Shown: piece by piece, positions 13,623 to 25,458 of the stretch
How the letters are laid out: each line of letters begins with the position of its first letter
Numbering within the stretch: the first letter of the stretch is position 1
NCBI RefSeq assembly: GCF_010389155.1
Contig: NC_057766.1
Coordinates: 40,681,516-40,745,515, forward strand
Length of the DNA: 64,000 nt
Reading direction: 5' to 3'
Origin: Erigeron canadensis
Taxonomy: Eukaryota > Streptophyta > Magnoliopsida > Asterales > Asteraceae
Notes under the pieces: generated by a model
The model's database searches: none
Seen by the model: the letters and a program-made list of their open reading frames with translations, nothing else
Told to the model about the DNA's origin: nothing
Position numbers and translations under genes: made by a program

Positions 13623-13720
13623 CAGTTTTTATATATAAAATTTCCACATCAGCAAAACTGATAACGTGGCATCGATGACGTGACATTTAACAGGCATCGT
13701 CTGCCAAAAACTAATCAATT
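13488..13720. repeat. Inverted-repeat (fold-back) element with central TA microsatellite
   Basis: The left arm (about 13488-13570, beginning TTAGTTTTGACGGACGACGC) and right arm (about 13630-13712) are inverted copies. Shared blocks are CGTTAA, CACCGATG/CATCGATG, ACGTCATC and GCTGACGTGG. A perfect (TA)n run at about 13573-13621 sits at the loop. No clear target-site duplication was found. Likely a MITE; the superfamily is undetermined. Confidence 0.65.
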
Positions 13721-14290
13721 ATAACTTTTTTGTCGACCGAGATCCGCAAATCATTAACAGCAGCAAGGATATCAGTAGGACCACTGCATGATATTGGAGG
13801 AATTTGCAACCAAGAAGAAGCCAAAGACCACACTTTAGAAGCTACGGAGCCAAAAACATGGTTGCAACATTCCACAAATTGAGAACACAACAGACATAAA
13901 AGAGACGAAATATCAATTCCTTTATTTTCCAAATTGCTCCTCGTTGGAAGTCTATCTAAAAGGATCGATACGGCAAGCGAGAATATTGACCTTGCGCGGA
14001 ACTACTTTAACCCATCTGGTAGCATTGAGATTGACAGGAAGTCTATCATTATCAATCAAGTTTCGAACTCCTTTGACAGAAAACTCGTTTAGCCTTGTAG
14101 TCGAGAAGGTCCAGCCATCAGGTATGTCATTTAACTCAACATTTCCCAAGCAATTCATGAGGTTATTAAATTCGCACAATTCCGCCCCACCTCTAATCTC
14201 TCTTCTCCAGTTTGAGATGAAAACCTTGTCCTTCCAACGCTCAAGAACAGTAGCCATTTTCACAAGATCCAATCTAAAAAGTCGAGGAAA
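13711..14290 (-). pseudogene. LINE reverse-transcriptase zinc-binding (zf-RVT) fragment
   Basis: Minus-strand reading gives FPRLFRLD, then DGWTFSTTRLNEFSVKGV, then WVKVVPRKVNILACRI. After a one-base frameshift near 13955 it continues RLPTRSNLENKGIDISSLLCLLC and HVFGSVASKVWSLASSW. This is the order of the zf-RVT domain at the C-terminus of plant non-LTR retrotransposon ORF2. The frameshift and lack of the RT core make it a dead fragment. Its 3' end abuts the inverted-repeat element at 13488-13720. Confidence 0.8.
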
Positions 14291-15160
14291 TATAATTAGA
14301 AGCCAAACTTAACAAATGTTCTATCCAGCTTAACAAAGCTTTTCCATCTTTTTAGATATTCGATTATATGATAGTTAAAAAGATACAAATATTAAAAAAT
14401 CGTTGATTAACTGAAGTAAAATAGAGTGATTATAAAAATAATGCAAAAATATGTAGTTACTTTAGATCATTTCCCTTAAACAAAACTGAAAAGGAATCAA
14501 ATTTGACTCAAATGGAGCCAAACAACTACTAACGGTTGACACTTTTGTTTAATAATATGAACATCCAAATTTAAATCCAAAGATTAATTAGGTATTGATT
14601 AATGATCGAAATATGTTACTAGTTTAGTTAAAAGTGCGTTTTTGGAACTTCTTTAATATCATATTTCAAACCTTGCTAACATACATTACATATAATGTCC
14701 TCTGGCCAGAAACGGTAACTAAGTGAATCTAAATAAGCTATGTTATTTACCGACGGTTCTTGGTTAGTTGCAGATATGATAATGTGTCATGAAACCAATT
14801 ATAGTTTCCTGATCTCGACAAGTTCAGTTCCGCCAAAGTGGAAAACAATTAAAGTGTAACACATGTTGTTCTTAATGGATATAGCAGAGATACTAATGAG
14901 AATATGTCCATTTATGGTGAGAATTTAATGATGTAAGGTGACCCATCAAATTTATTCCATTCTAGCAATCTTTTCTACATGGGTTTGTTAGGGATTGTGG
15001 TCTAGCTTCAGTTCTTAATATGTCTTCATATATATAGGTGATCTAGCTATGCGTTATTAACATCTTTTCATATCAAAGTTGTGTAAGAGATATACACAGT
15101 GGCATGTCATAGTAATTTAACTTTTACTTTAAAATAAGCCCTAGATATCCCAAGAAGCAA
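14291..15160. other. Spacer without recognised feature
   Basis: AT-rich; no ORF, transposon boundary or RNA gene recognised. Confidence 0.35.
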
Positions 15161-15314
15161 CGCAACATTCTTTTATTTTTTTTAACGACCTACTATTAAA
15201 CTAACTCGAATTGCCTATGATAAAACTTAAGACTTCTCGAAATACCCCCCTCCCTAAGACTTAAACTCAGGTGGAAAACCCCAAGGTATCCAACCCCATT
15301 GGCGCAACATTCTT
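15161..15314 (-). mobile_element. tRNA-derived SINE with 12-bp target-site duplications
   Basis: Flanked by the direct repeat CGCAACATTCTT at 15161-15172 and 15303-15314. Read on the minus strand, the body starts GCCAATGGGGTTGG (box A-like) and has GAGTTTAAGTCT (degenerate box B). It ends in an A-rich tail at the low-coordinate side. Body about 130 bp. Size, pol III boxes, tail and TSD together fit a SINE. Confidence 0.75.
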
Positions 15315-15806
15315 CTTTTCAATTCTATTGTCAATTATTATATACTTGCCATATTAATAAAGTTAGGAAATCTAGAAATTTTTTAGATCAGTGGATTAAA
15401 AACAATCTTCTAACTTTGCGTTCGTCTTTAACTTCCATTTGAACCTTTATCAATTTGTTAATCGAATTTGCTGTTTTTAATAAAAGGCCCAGGTAACAAC
15501 AAAAATAAATGTATAGACGATATATAATTGGTTTACATATATCTAGTTTAAAATAGCGAAGTTCCAACCACATGGGGCTCCTTATAAGGCCTAAAAGATA
15601 CGCACCATCAATAATTAATTTGCCTCTTATGTCTAACTATATGACATGGGCCGACCTTATTAGCCCATGAATACAAGTTAATTGAGACATGTATGACACG
15701 GGCTTGGACCATAACAACCACCATAATTTTATCATTCGTAAACAATATAATTGGAAAATGCATTTTTTTTTACTACAAAAATCTACCAATATATATATAT
15801 ATATAA
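15315..15806. other. Spacer without recognised feature
   Basis: No supported gene; a short ORF on the minus strand has no family resemblance. Confidence 0.3.
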
Positions 15807-16728
15807 CTAGATTAAACTCGCACGTTGTGCGGGACTGACTGAGAACGTAAACTAAATTAACTGATAATTACATTATTATTCATAGTTTATGATAATATAA
15901 AAAAATAATCAATTTACAACTGATGCAAATAATAAAGTTATAATCTATAAATATATAATATATATTTAGCAAATATGTTAAAGCATGAATAATGAAACGT
16001 AATAATTATTTTTTTATAATTATTTTAGAATGGCACACTGATAATCATCATTGAATTAATAATAAGACGCAATATAAAGCATATATAGACATCTTTGCGC
16101 TCGTATATTATCAAAATACGGAATCTTAGTTTTATGAAGATAAGTTACAAATATATATTTAAATATCAAAAATATATGTGTGAAATTGATAAAGTAAATA
16201 TCCAATTTAACATTGATAATATAATCGGTTAGTAAAATATTAGATGTAATTGTCAATATAATCTAGTTTTATATTATATTAAAATATATTATATTTCACG
16301 TATAAAGATAATTAAATACAAAAGAAAATAGAAATAGATAAGTTCAAAGATTGACAATATATTATCAATATCTTTTAGTTAGTTTAATATTCAATGAATA
16401 TCTACCATAGTTTGTAAAATATAAACAAATATTAAGTTAGATCAAGTGGTTTGTGCATAATATTAAAAGTTAGAGGTTATAAATTATAATCTTGTATTTC
16501 ACTTTTTATTTGCTATTTAAGATTAATTATAAAAAAAAGTCCACATAAGCAAATGATGACGTGACAAATGAAGTACTACATAAGCATTAAAAAATAAAAA
16601 TCTAAATGTCAATATATATAAGAAAAACATTAAAATTATTAGAGAATGACACCTAAGAAAAAAGCTTAGTTGGCACAAAAGGAAAAGTGACACCTAAGGA
16701 AAAATCTATCATCTCTGAGTTTTATAGA
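15807..16728 (-). mobile_element. Helitron-like element, about 0.9 kb
   Basis: The low end is A|CTAG at 15806-15810 followed by the hairpin CTCGCACGTTGTGCGGG, a minus-strand Helitron 3' terminus. The other end near 16720-16730 reads GAGTTTTATAGAGA, the complement of a TCTATAAAACTC-type 5' end; the exact base is uncertain. No coding. Confidence 0.5.
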
Positions 16729-16974
16729 GAGACAAGGTCTTAAATTAATTCATAAACAAATAAGAACCCTTGAATAAATTCCATTTTTGATTTAGAACCA
16801 TTAGATCAAATTAATTATTTCATCTTTTATCAAATGACAATATTAATACTTATACTTTATATGATTAGACAAAATGTATCACTTCTAGATAAATATTAGT
16901 GATAAAAAGTGTAAATTAGTAGTGGAAAACAAAAAAGCGTAAATTATGATTTTCAAAATACACCCTCTTAGTTA

Positions 16975-17591
16975 TCTATAATATAACTAAAAGAGAAGGT
17001 TGGTGGTACACCTGACACCCCTAATCCCTATCATTTAGCCTAATACTCTCTCCTTATTAATCCTCTATTTGTTTAATATTTATTTAATAAAAAATGACCA
17101 ACCTTTAATAATAAAAAAAAAATCTTATAAGCCAACACATGTTAACCATCATCTACGACTACGTGTTGTGAAAAACTCGAAAAAAATCAAAACGTTCGAG
17201 ATGGTCTTTGTTGATAAATTGTTATGTATTTTTCAAATTATATATTATACACTTTTTGTTTATCTTTTTATTTAACTAAACTTGAAAAAAAAAGTAAACT
17301 GAAATTAATATTTATATGAAGTTAATTTTCATATGTTTGTTTTTTAATTTTCGTATTAATTAAATTGTTATATTGGCCATACAATTTTTGTTTTTCTTTT
17401 AATTTAATTAATGTTGAAAAAAGAATGGTAAATTATAATCAATATTTATATAGAGTTAATTTTCATATGTTTTTTCTTTAACTTTCGTATTCATTAAGTT
17501 GTGATATTGGTCATACATTTTTTGTTTCACAATTATTATAAGATTTATATATTTTTAAATTACCCGTCAAATAGACGGGTCGGGGCACTAT
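16975..17591 (+). mobile_element. Helitron-like element, about 0.6 kb
   Basis: Starts A|TCTATAATATAACTAAAAG at 16974/16975. Ends with a perfect hairpin ACCCGTC-AAATA-GACGGGT (17562-17580), then GGGGCACTAT where CTAG|T would be expected (one changed base). An internal near-repeat of the TTCATATGTTT/AACTTTCGTATT block occurs around 17320-17500. Confidence 0.5.
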
Positions 17592-18844
17592 TTAATGATA
17601 CGGTAAAATGTTAAATTAGAAAAAGTTAACGGTGCAAATATATCATACCATAATTTGGATGCATTAATCAACGTATTTATGTAATATAAAATCATATCTG
17701 ACCAATTGATCGTAGATCAATTATAGATTATTAGCATCGTCACTTTGTGATCATATGGACCCATAAAATAATGTTGCAACTCACATATTCAAATCTTATT
17801 AAAGATAAATTGATAACTATATTGTGATGAATATATGATAATGGTAAGTCATCGGACATGAGTTTTACGCGATGTGCGTTCTGAGTAACAAGACCGTACA
17901 TAAGACAGAGGATTCCCATTCATTTACCATTTTTTTTTAATCATACTTGCTAAAAAAATTTTGTGAACCTGAAAACCATTTTCGTAACTTTCAAAACTAT
18001 GTGGACTTAAAGTTAAACTTTCAGAAACCACAAGGTCCGTTTTGGTATGGAATCCAAGGTTGGGTGTGTACGTGTTATCGTTTGGTTCCTTTAGGCTTTC
18101 TTTTTCTACTTTTTGATGGGAAGAAGTCGTTTAGGTTGGAGACAGGTGAGTGTACTTTTCAATTTTGAAGCATCAATCACGTGTGGTGTTCGGTCACGCA
18201 GTAGGAGTGATGAATATTTATAAATGTTAAATTTTAACAAAAGGGTTGGGTGGACAGCACACACCAAAAGGCACCAACGTGTCACTTGGTAGATAAACGT
18301 GTTACCTAAAATTGGGTTGGGTAAAGGTAGGGTCCAAAACCTCTCGTTAAACATACAAGTGCCCGTCCTTTTAATCAACCATTAATCATTTACGGGTATT
18401 TAATTAATACCCAAAACAAAAACCATTGCCTTTTCCCCACCTTCCATACTTTGTACTTCTTAACTCGTCCTGCTTTCCGTAAATGATATTTAAACATGTA
18501 AGTTGTGCTAGGGTTGCATTTGTTACGGGACTTAACTCTATATTTAAAGACACGAGGCCGACGACAACCATGCACCCATCTGCGCAACGTTTCTGAAGGT
18601 GCCCTCCTTTTCAAAAGGAATCGCTGGACACTTTAAGATATATATGCAAAATCATTATTAGATTCAAACTAATTAGAATGTCTAAGTCAAAACCAAATAA
18701 ATAATTGTAATCAACAGAAACCCCAAATTCCTTTACTTTTTACTCGTTTTCATTTGTGTCACATTGTTTAAAGTGTATATAATATACGGGTGCATATTTG
18801 ATTATCAATCGATGGGATTATTTCTTGATCAAAGATTATTATAT
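17592..18844. other. Spacer without recognised gene
   Basis: Contains short open frames at 17947-18168 (+) and 18390-18614 (-) that resemble no family known to me and lack coding-like context. No repeat boundaries were identified. Confidence 0.35.
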
Positions 18845-19023
18845 GGGAAATGATTAATCCTCCTAATCAAATAGCCTAAAAATTCTTCTAATCATGAGAT
18901 GGTGACACGTGGAAAAATCAAGGGCAAGATTTGGAAAGAGAATTAGTTGATATCACATGTTACCTTCTTAATGTTTTAGGAAGATTATTAGGGCTATTTG
19001 GTTAAGATTATTTAACATTTTCC
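18845..19023. mobile_element. Mutator-like MITE, 179 bp, 9-bp TSD
   Basis: Terminal inverted repeats start GGGAAATGATTAATC on the left and, in complement, GGAAAATGTTAAATAATC on the right. A perfect 9-bp duplication TTATTATAT flanks it at 18836-18844 and 19024-19032. The family recurs at 25459-26043 and, truncated, at 30084-30150. Confidence 0.85.
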
Positions 19024-19339
19024 TTATTATATATATATTCTTCTAAGTCAAGGCATTAAGACAACGACAAATCATCAATATTAATATACTCTTATATAAT
19101 ATGCGCAAACCATAAGTCTAAACACGCCATCTGTGAAGCTGTTATGATGTAGTTAATGATAACTAAAGTTTACGTGGCTTGAAACTAATAATACCCCAAT
19201 ATGACTAATCATGTTCTTCCAAAATTATATTATTAGACTTGTATCATTGAATGATTATTATAATCTTAATCTAATTTTATTGTGATGACTTAGAGAAATT
19301 TATTTGGTGTTATCTTTCTATTTATTTATATTTATCAAC

Positions 19340-19900
19340 AAGATATGTCACCCGGGCGTTGCTCCGGGAGACATTACGTTTGTAGGTGTCTTTCTTTTTA
19401 AAAAAATTATATAATTTATTAAGAAATTGTTATTAGGAGAAATGACGAAATATGATACAGAAATGACGCTCTTATAAGAATGACAAGATGTGTTGCGATC
19501 ATAATACAAATAATAATAATAGAAAAAAGATGACGTTGATATATTAATTTCTTTCTATCATTTTATAACCAAAATATTACCAATTATAAAATAATTGACA
19601 TGTGGGGCCTACAAAAAAATAAAAGAAAAAGTTACTATTCTTTACACAAATCCCAATACTCTCGGGCGTTGCCCCATGAGACATTACGTATGTGGATGAT
19701 GTTTTAAAATAAAATTACTTAAATTTATTAAGATAATTACATTAAGAAAAATAACGAAATACATCTATAAATAAATATATTAATACCGAGACGACGCTCT
19801 TAAAATAATGACAAAATGTGTTACGAACATAATACAAACAATAACAGAAAAATGACATTGAAATATTTTTACATATAAATCCAAAGTTTTGAATTAACCT
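19340..19900. repeat. Two diverged direct copies of a repeat with GC-rich palindromic head
   Basis: Copy 1 from about 19348 (CCCGGGCGTTGCTCCGGG then AGACATTACG) and copy 2 from about 19660 (CTCGGGCGTTGCCCCATG then AGACATTACG). The following ~180 bp align between copies (ATGACGAAATA, GACGCTCTTA, ATAATACAAA). The palindromic head resembles minus-strand Helitron 3' hairpins, but no CTRR|T terminus is intact. Confidence 0.6.
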
Positions 19901-20018
19901 GACATACTCGAATGTCAGCACAAGGCCCAAAATTAAATATAAATAAGTAGCCTAAAAGTTTAAATATGGAATAGCAAAGTCCATTACTTAGCCCATCACT
20001 ATTCCTTGCATCTGAAAA

Positions 20019-20215
20019 GACAGAGTTTACCCTTATTAAGCGTTGTGTCTTCGGACGGATTAGTAGGGGGTTTTCCCCTCATCGGCTATTTTGAAATAAA
20101 CATTTCTATTTCAAGGAAATTCTCTAGCTCGGACCCGGTTAAGACAACGTACGCTAGACCTCCCGCTGTCAAATCGCGACACGAATAATTTTGCGTAAAT
20201 GATTTTAAAAAAAAA
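20019..20215 (+). mobile_element. 5'-truncated copy of the SINE family seen at 33385-33710
   Basis: From ACAGAGTTTACCCTTATTAA to GACACGAA this matches the distal half of the full-length element at 33385-33710, with an A-rich tail to about 20215. The tRNA-like head is missing. No TSD could be defined. Confidence 0.65.
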
Positions 20216-20459
20216 TAAAATTAAGAAAATTAAAAACAAAAGTCTTAAAAAATTATAAATATGTAGTGAAAAAAAAATAGAGAGATAAAAAAAACCAAAA
20301 ATAAAGTTAGAGAAAAAAAATAGATATGTGGACCCATAAAAAAATTACCCCAATATAAATAATTATAAAACATTAAATATGTGGGACCCACCAAAAATTT
20401 TAAAAAAATTATTATCGGATTACGAGACTTTGTTTTTAATATATATATATATATAAGAC

Positions 20460-20680
20460 AGAGGGTAACACCACCAGACAAAAGTCAACCCGACCAAGGT
20501 ATTAGCGGCGACGTCGCCACTAATACTCTGACACTGACAGGGGTCCCGCTAATTTCTCGTTCAGACTTACCATTACAGTCATGGGGCTCGCAGTATATGC
20601 GGCGACATCACCGCTAATACCCTCTGTGGTGAAGTTACACATTTTCCCATGGTGGGTTACACATCCCGGTATATAATAGC
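20460..20680 (+). repeat. GC-rich double-palindrome element, copy 1
   Basis: Starts near GGGTAACACCACCAG and contains the palindrome TAGCGGCGACGTCGCCACTA at about 20502-20521. After about 75 bp comes a second, degenerate palindromic block (GCGGCGACATCACCGC, 20599-20614). It then runs on through GGTGAAGTTACAC and GGTGGGTTACACATCC. The copy at 58215-58418 is the same element in reverse orientation. The ends carry GTAACACCACC-type inverted motifs. No ORF; probably a MITE, superfamily unknown. Confidence 0.7.
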
Positions 20681-21057
20681 CTACAAACTTACGTTAAAAA
20701 AGCAAGAATCTTATTAACTTTGGTTCTATTTTTGAGTGAGAACAATCACGCTTTATATCAACTACAACTGGGAGATTGATGAAAATTTGAAATCACTGAA
20801 TTTCGACCTATAATATATTTAGGACATAATAAAGCTTTGTTTAAAATGTGTAACAAAACCATTTTAACTTCGATGCAAGATGCAACCAAAAATTTACTTC
20901 ACGTATACCCGCATCCTTTCATGTGTATGGTGTGTGACATCGTAAAGAAATTGCAACCTCAAGTACAGTGGTTTCGTATACAAATCATAACAATAGCAAT
21001 ATACAGTATGTAAGATATAAGAGAAAAGTGAGTATGAGGTTATAATGTACTCAATTT

Positions 21058-21264
21058 TAGAGGTGCAAGGAAAAACCGATTAACCGAACCGAACCGATTT
21101 GTAACCGGTAACCGAAATCGGTTAGTAACCGGAATAGTAAAAACCGATTATAGGTTAACAGAAACCGTCGGTTACTAACCGATTACTCTTTTCAAAACGA
21201 AAACCGATTATTAACCGGTTAATTATTCCAAATAATAACCGACCGGTTAATCACATACTATATA

Positions 21265-21296
<32 letters not shown>

Positions 21297-21749
21297 CATA
21301 CTATATACAAAAACTGATATATATAACCGGAAAGGTCGCACCAGATGATTTCGTAAGCTTTCAATATATCTATACTTTATATAAATGAATGCTTCTTTCA
21401 TCAGATTCAACATCAATTTTTGGTTGTTTTTGAGATTTAGGATGATAAATTTTGTTTTGTGTTTAGAAACTGATGTTTATTTGGAATATGTTTTTTTTTG
21501 GAATATGGGTTCGTCGCTCAGACTTGTCGGAAATGATTGTTTTTCCAATTGTTCACCACTTTCTCAATATTATAATGGGCGGTTAAAAAAACAAATAGGC
21601 GGTTAACCGGTTATTATTAATCGAAATCGGTTAGATAAGTTCCACTTTTAAAACCTAAAAACCGGTAATTAACCCGTACAAGTTAACCGTAACCGGTTAT
21701 TACTGTTTCAAAAAATAACCAAAACCGGTTAACCGATTCTTGCACCTCT
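21058..21749. mobile_element. Non-autonomous hAT-type element, 692 bp
   Basis: Terminal inverted repeats TAGAGGTGCAAG / CTTGCACCTCTA, with 8-bp flanks CTCAATTT (21050-21057) and CTCAACTT (21750-21757) matching 7 of 8. Both subterminal regions (about 21075-21245 and 21600-21735) are crowded with AACCGGTTA/ACCGATTA variants in both orientations, as expected for transposase-binding subterminal repeats. No transposase coding; a 73-codon internal frame is not family-like. Confidence 0.85.
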
Positions 21750-22462
21750 ACTCAACTTTGGTGAAAAAACCTTCGCATACCAATATTTTAATATTTTGAA
21801 TAAGTGTTTGACCTCCCATGATTTTTATGGTTTAAAAAAAAAAGTATGTAAGGGGTTTTTTACCCAATATAGGTGCCTAACAGTCTCATATTCCCTTTCC
21901 CCCTATATATAAATCGAATACCAGTCTTACACAAACTCTAGAATAAATATTGTCGTACATTATTGGTTCATAAGACAATGCACAAATTCTCGTATTGTGA
22001 TTCGGTAACGAGTGGAATACTTACAATGCCTCAACCATAACATCCCAAAATAACATCCCAAAGGTTATTATAGTTTATCATGTTATTAAGTTGGAGTATT
22101 ACTTAACGATTTGTTAGATAAGTCGTTTCAGCTGAAATGCGACGGTACTCGTGCAATGCGACGATGGTTGTAACGACGACGATGGTGTTGGGGGACGACT
22201 GTTGGTGGTGGAAACGACGTCAAATAGTGTAGATAATTAATGTAAATGGTTAATAAAGATATTTTAAAAGATAAAGTAATGATGGTGTAATTAATTATTA
22301 AGGGTATTTGTATTTTAGACAATCTTCCCCACGTAACTTTTAATATGAACGGTTATTTTTATAAGATTATATGATAAGACCATGACAGTTATGTTATAGA
22401 TGGAGGGAATAAATTGCGAAACTGCCCAAACATTGGGTTCGTGCCAACAAATATTTAGCAAG

Positions 22463-22593
22463 CAGTAGTGATAAATCTACAACAAAATTTTACCATCTAC
22501 AACAAATATATAACTTTTATTGCACAGAGTACAACTGTATATTGTATGCATTGTTGTAGATGGATAAATATCGTTGTAGATTTATTAATTCTC
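22463..22593. mobile_element. Mutator-like MITE, 131 bp, 9-bp TSD
   Basis: Perfect 9-bp duplication TTTAGCAAG at 22454-22462 and 22594-22602. Long terminal inverted repeats contain ATAAATCTACAAC and CCATCTACAACAA on both sides, so nearly the whole element folds on itself. Related in sequence to 30303-30423. Confidence 0.85.
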
Positions 22594-22602
22594 TTTAGCA
22601 AG

Positions 22603-25458
22603 AGGCTAGAGTCTCGAAGCTAGTGTAGTGGATTCAGATGTTCAATTCTTCGATGTAAAAAAGATGTGTGTTTTTTTTTTTACTGAGAGAGACTAAAATG
22701 ACAAATAATAAATAACTAAAATCATTATAAACTCATGATCCATCAACTTAAAACAAAAAAGAAAAAAAAACATAAATTTTGATATGATTGGTCCATCTCA
22801 TTTTTCATGACATTTTATAAAATAAATATAACATTTCTCTTTAAAAAGAAAGACGTGTGTTTTTCTCTATCCGGAAAATGGTCAGAAATATCAAAAGAAA
22901 GAGTTGGAAATTAAGATAGATGATCAAAGTAACATGATGATAGCTTCAACTACTAAACCTTCCTTCCGTTTTTGATTTTGTAAATACCCAAAAGGTATAA
23001 CATGACGTGTGGAATTGTGATTGGAGTGGGGTCATAAATTCCATTCTCATTGATCTAATGAATTTAAAATGTGCATGATTTAAACAATAGCGAAAGTTAA
23101 ATCGTGACATGACAAAATCCAATTGCCACAGATAAAACCATAAATACGTCAGAATTTCATCAAACAACAGAATTAAACTCGATCGAAATTTGGGTATGAG
23201 CTTGTATTAGTTAGGATTTTATCCAATTCAAGCTCAAACTATAAAAATTGCGTTCAAAATTGCTGACAATTAACGGGTTTTTAATTACATTGTTAAAGAT
23301 TTAGAGTCAAAGATTAATAATAGACACAAGTTTGTAAAACTCATAGATTAGGATCGGATCAATAAGATGGGAGATAGGAATTTTTGAAAAATTGAGAAAA
23401 TATTGGAAATGTCGGATTGCAAAGTTTATATATAAAAATAATAGTTTAAGAATTTATATGTAATAGAATATTAAAAATATTTAGGAAACTTGAAACTTAA
23501 TTGTCGAAAAACAAAATATAGTTATTCAAATTTAAAAATAATTGTCTCAAAACAAACATAATTCTTTAACCTTAAACATAGAGGGTTTGTTTAATTGAAA
23601 AAATGTTTCTTTTAAAGACCTTTGAAAAACAAAAACAAAAAAAACAATAATAAAATTGACTTTTGTTGACCTTTGCCGAATTTGACCGATATATGACCAA
23701 TAATGACCGAGATTCTAGATATTTGGCTGATATTCGATGGTTGACTAACGTTGACCGATATTTGAGTAGACCCATTCATTTCGTCTCATTGAGCATCCAA
23801 TCCCGATACTGATACCAATATCGAGATATCGGCCGATACAGTTGATATTTACAACACTGATAGTAGACAAGGATGGTATGGACCATCTAAACGTATCATA
23901 GTCTTTCAATCGTGTGTTTCTTCTCTTTCAACTATTCTCATATCGTCTGATAATAGTCATCCGAAATGTTTGGTTAAATTCTTTTGCAATTTTTTTTTTG
24001 AATTGTTTGGCTCACAACCAAATATCTATCTTTTTTTCATCCTTTTCATTGAACAATCATTGTTAGTTGCTTATATATTCGGTCTATAGAGCTTTCGACG
24101 TTAAATTAGAGGTGGTACCAATTGGGTAGCAAAAGGGGCCAATGCCCCATCAAAGTTTTTAAAAAAAAGGGGGGAGCAATATGTTTATTTAGGCTGCTTG
24201 TTACTAAATCATACAACATTTGACTTTTTATATTTGCTCTTTTTATTTTTTCAATTTTACTTCCTTATAAAAATATTTTTGGTATTGTCTCTGCTTATAG
24301 AAATATTTTTGGTATTGTCTCTGCATTAAATGATTGGATCCCATGTAACTATTGATCATTATTTTTAACATGTGTTGTATAAGCACATGTTAGTAAGTCA
24401 AATAAAAAATTTGGAAAAAAAGGTATTAATATTTTTTTTATCTAACTTTGAAGCAGTTTTTTTATATAGTTAGAAGTAAGATTGTTTACATCTCAACCTC
24501 CGTGATATACTATCGAGATAATTGGGTTCAAAACCAGTAAAAGACGAGATTAGATGTTACTTACGTACGTTGAATAATTTTCTTTTTTCGTTGTATCCAA
24601 AAATATTAGTCTCCTAACATGTATTCATGGGGCACACATTAGAAACCCGTGGTCGTAGTGCATTGATAATAAATCGGTCATGTATTTTGATATGGTTTCT
24701 ATAGCTCATTAACCTAATTTCACTGTTTTAAGTCCTTAATGGATCTTGAAGCTGATATCGAGGGGTGTTGCTGGTATTCACAATCAATTATTATTATTTT
24801 CTTTCATTTAGTCTCAAATTTATTGTTTACTTTCCTATTTTGGTATGTTTTAAAATCTATATATAAATTTATATCATTAAATTATATTTTAAATGATAAG
24901 ATGACGATGATCGTATAATTTCTATCACATAAACAATCTTGAGTGGCAGCAATGTTAAGATTATTTTATATTAGTATTATTTATTAATATTAATGTTGCG
25001 GTAATTAATATATGAAAATGGGAAGATGCATGTATGTATGGACAGTATGGTGTGTTTTTCTGTGTTATTGAGAAATGGACAGCAATATTTAAAATAATTG
25101 GAAAGAAGAAAAAGAATATATATTTTATTGTTTATAAAAGTGGAAACGTGTAGGGAGGAAGATGATGAAGGAAAGATCCACGTCAGAAGATAAAGCACGT
25201 GTCAAGGTACAGAAGCGTTTTAAAGCCCGTCTGATATTCCCAGAGGCCCTCCCTCAATCAAAACCTTGACATTTTGGTCCCACATGTGTCCCCACCTTCC
25301 AACTTGTTCAATTTCTGTACACTATACTACTTGCTTCTATAAACATTTCGTAATCGGAAAATATCATCGAATTTCAATACCCAGATTCTGTAAACATACT
25401 TTCAATATTTTATATTTTATTTTTAAATGATTAGTATATTTCGAGATAAATAAAATAA
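22603..25458. other. Gene-free spacer with a short tandem duplication
   Basis: No supported gene. A 30-bp unit is tandemly duplicated at 24264-24293 and 24294-24323 (one A/G difference), containing ATATTTTTGGTATTGTCTC. The rest is AT-rich sequence with no recognised boundaries. Confidence 0.5.

Noticed and set aside
18390..18614. 74-codon basic open frame on the minus strand
   Set aside because: Arg/Lys-rich composition but no recognisable domain, no promoter context and no splicing partner.
22128..22330. Helitron-like remnant with GTGCAATGCGACG and GGTGGTGG-rich interior
   Set aside because: No intact CTRR|T or TC terminus; similarity to 3340-3484 is only in the interior, so it is not called as a bounded element.
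24480..24570. tRNA-like box B sequence GGGTTCAAAACC
   Set aside because: No box A at the right spacing and no TSD or tail could be confirmed.
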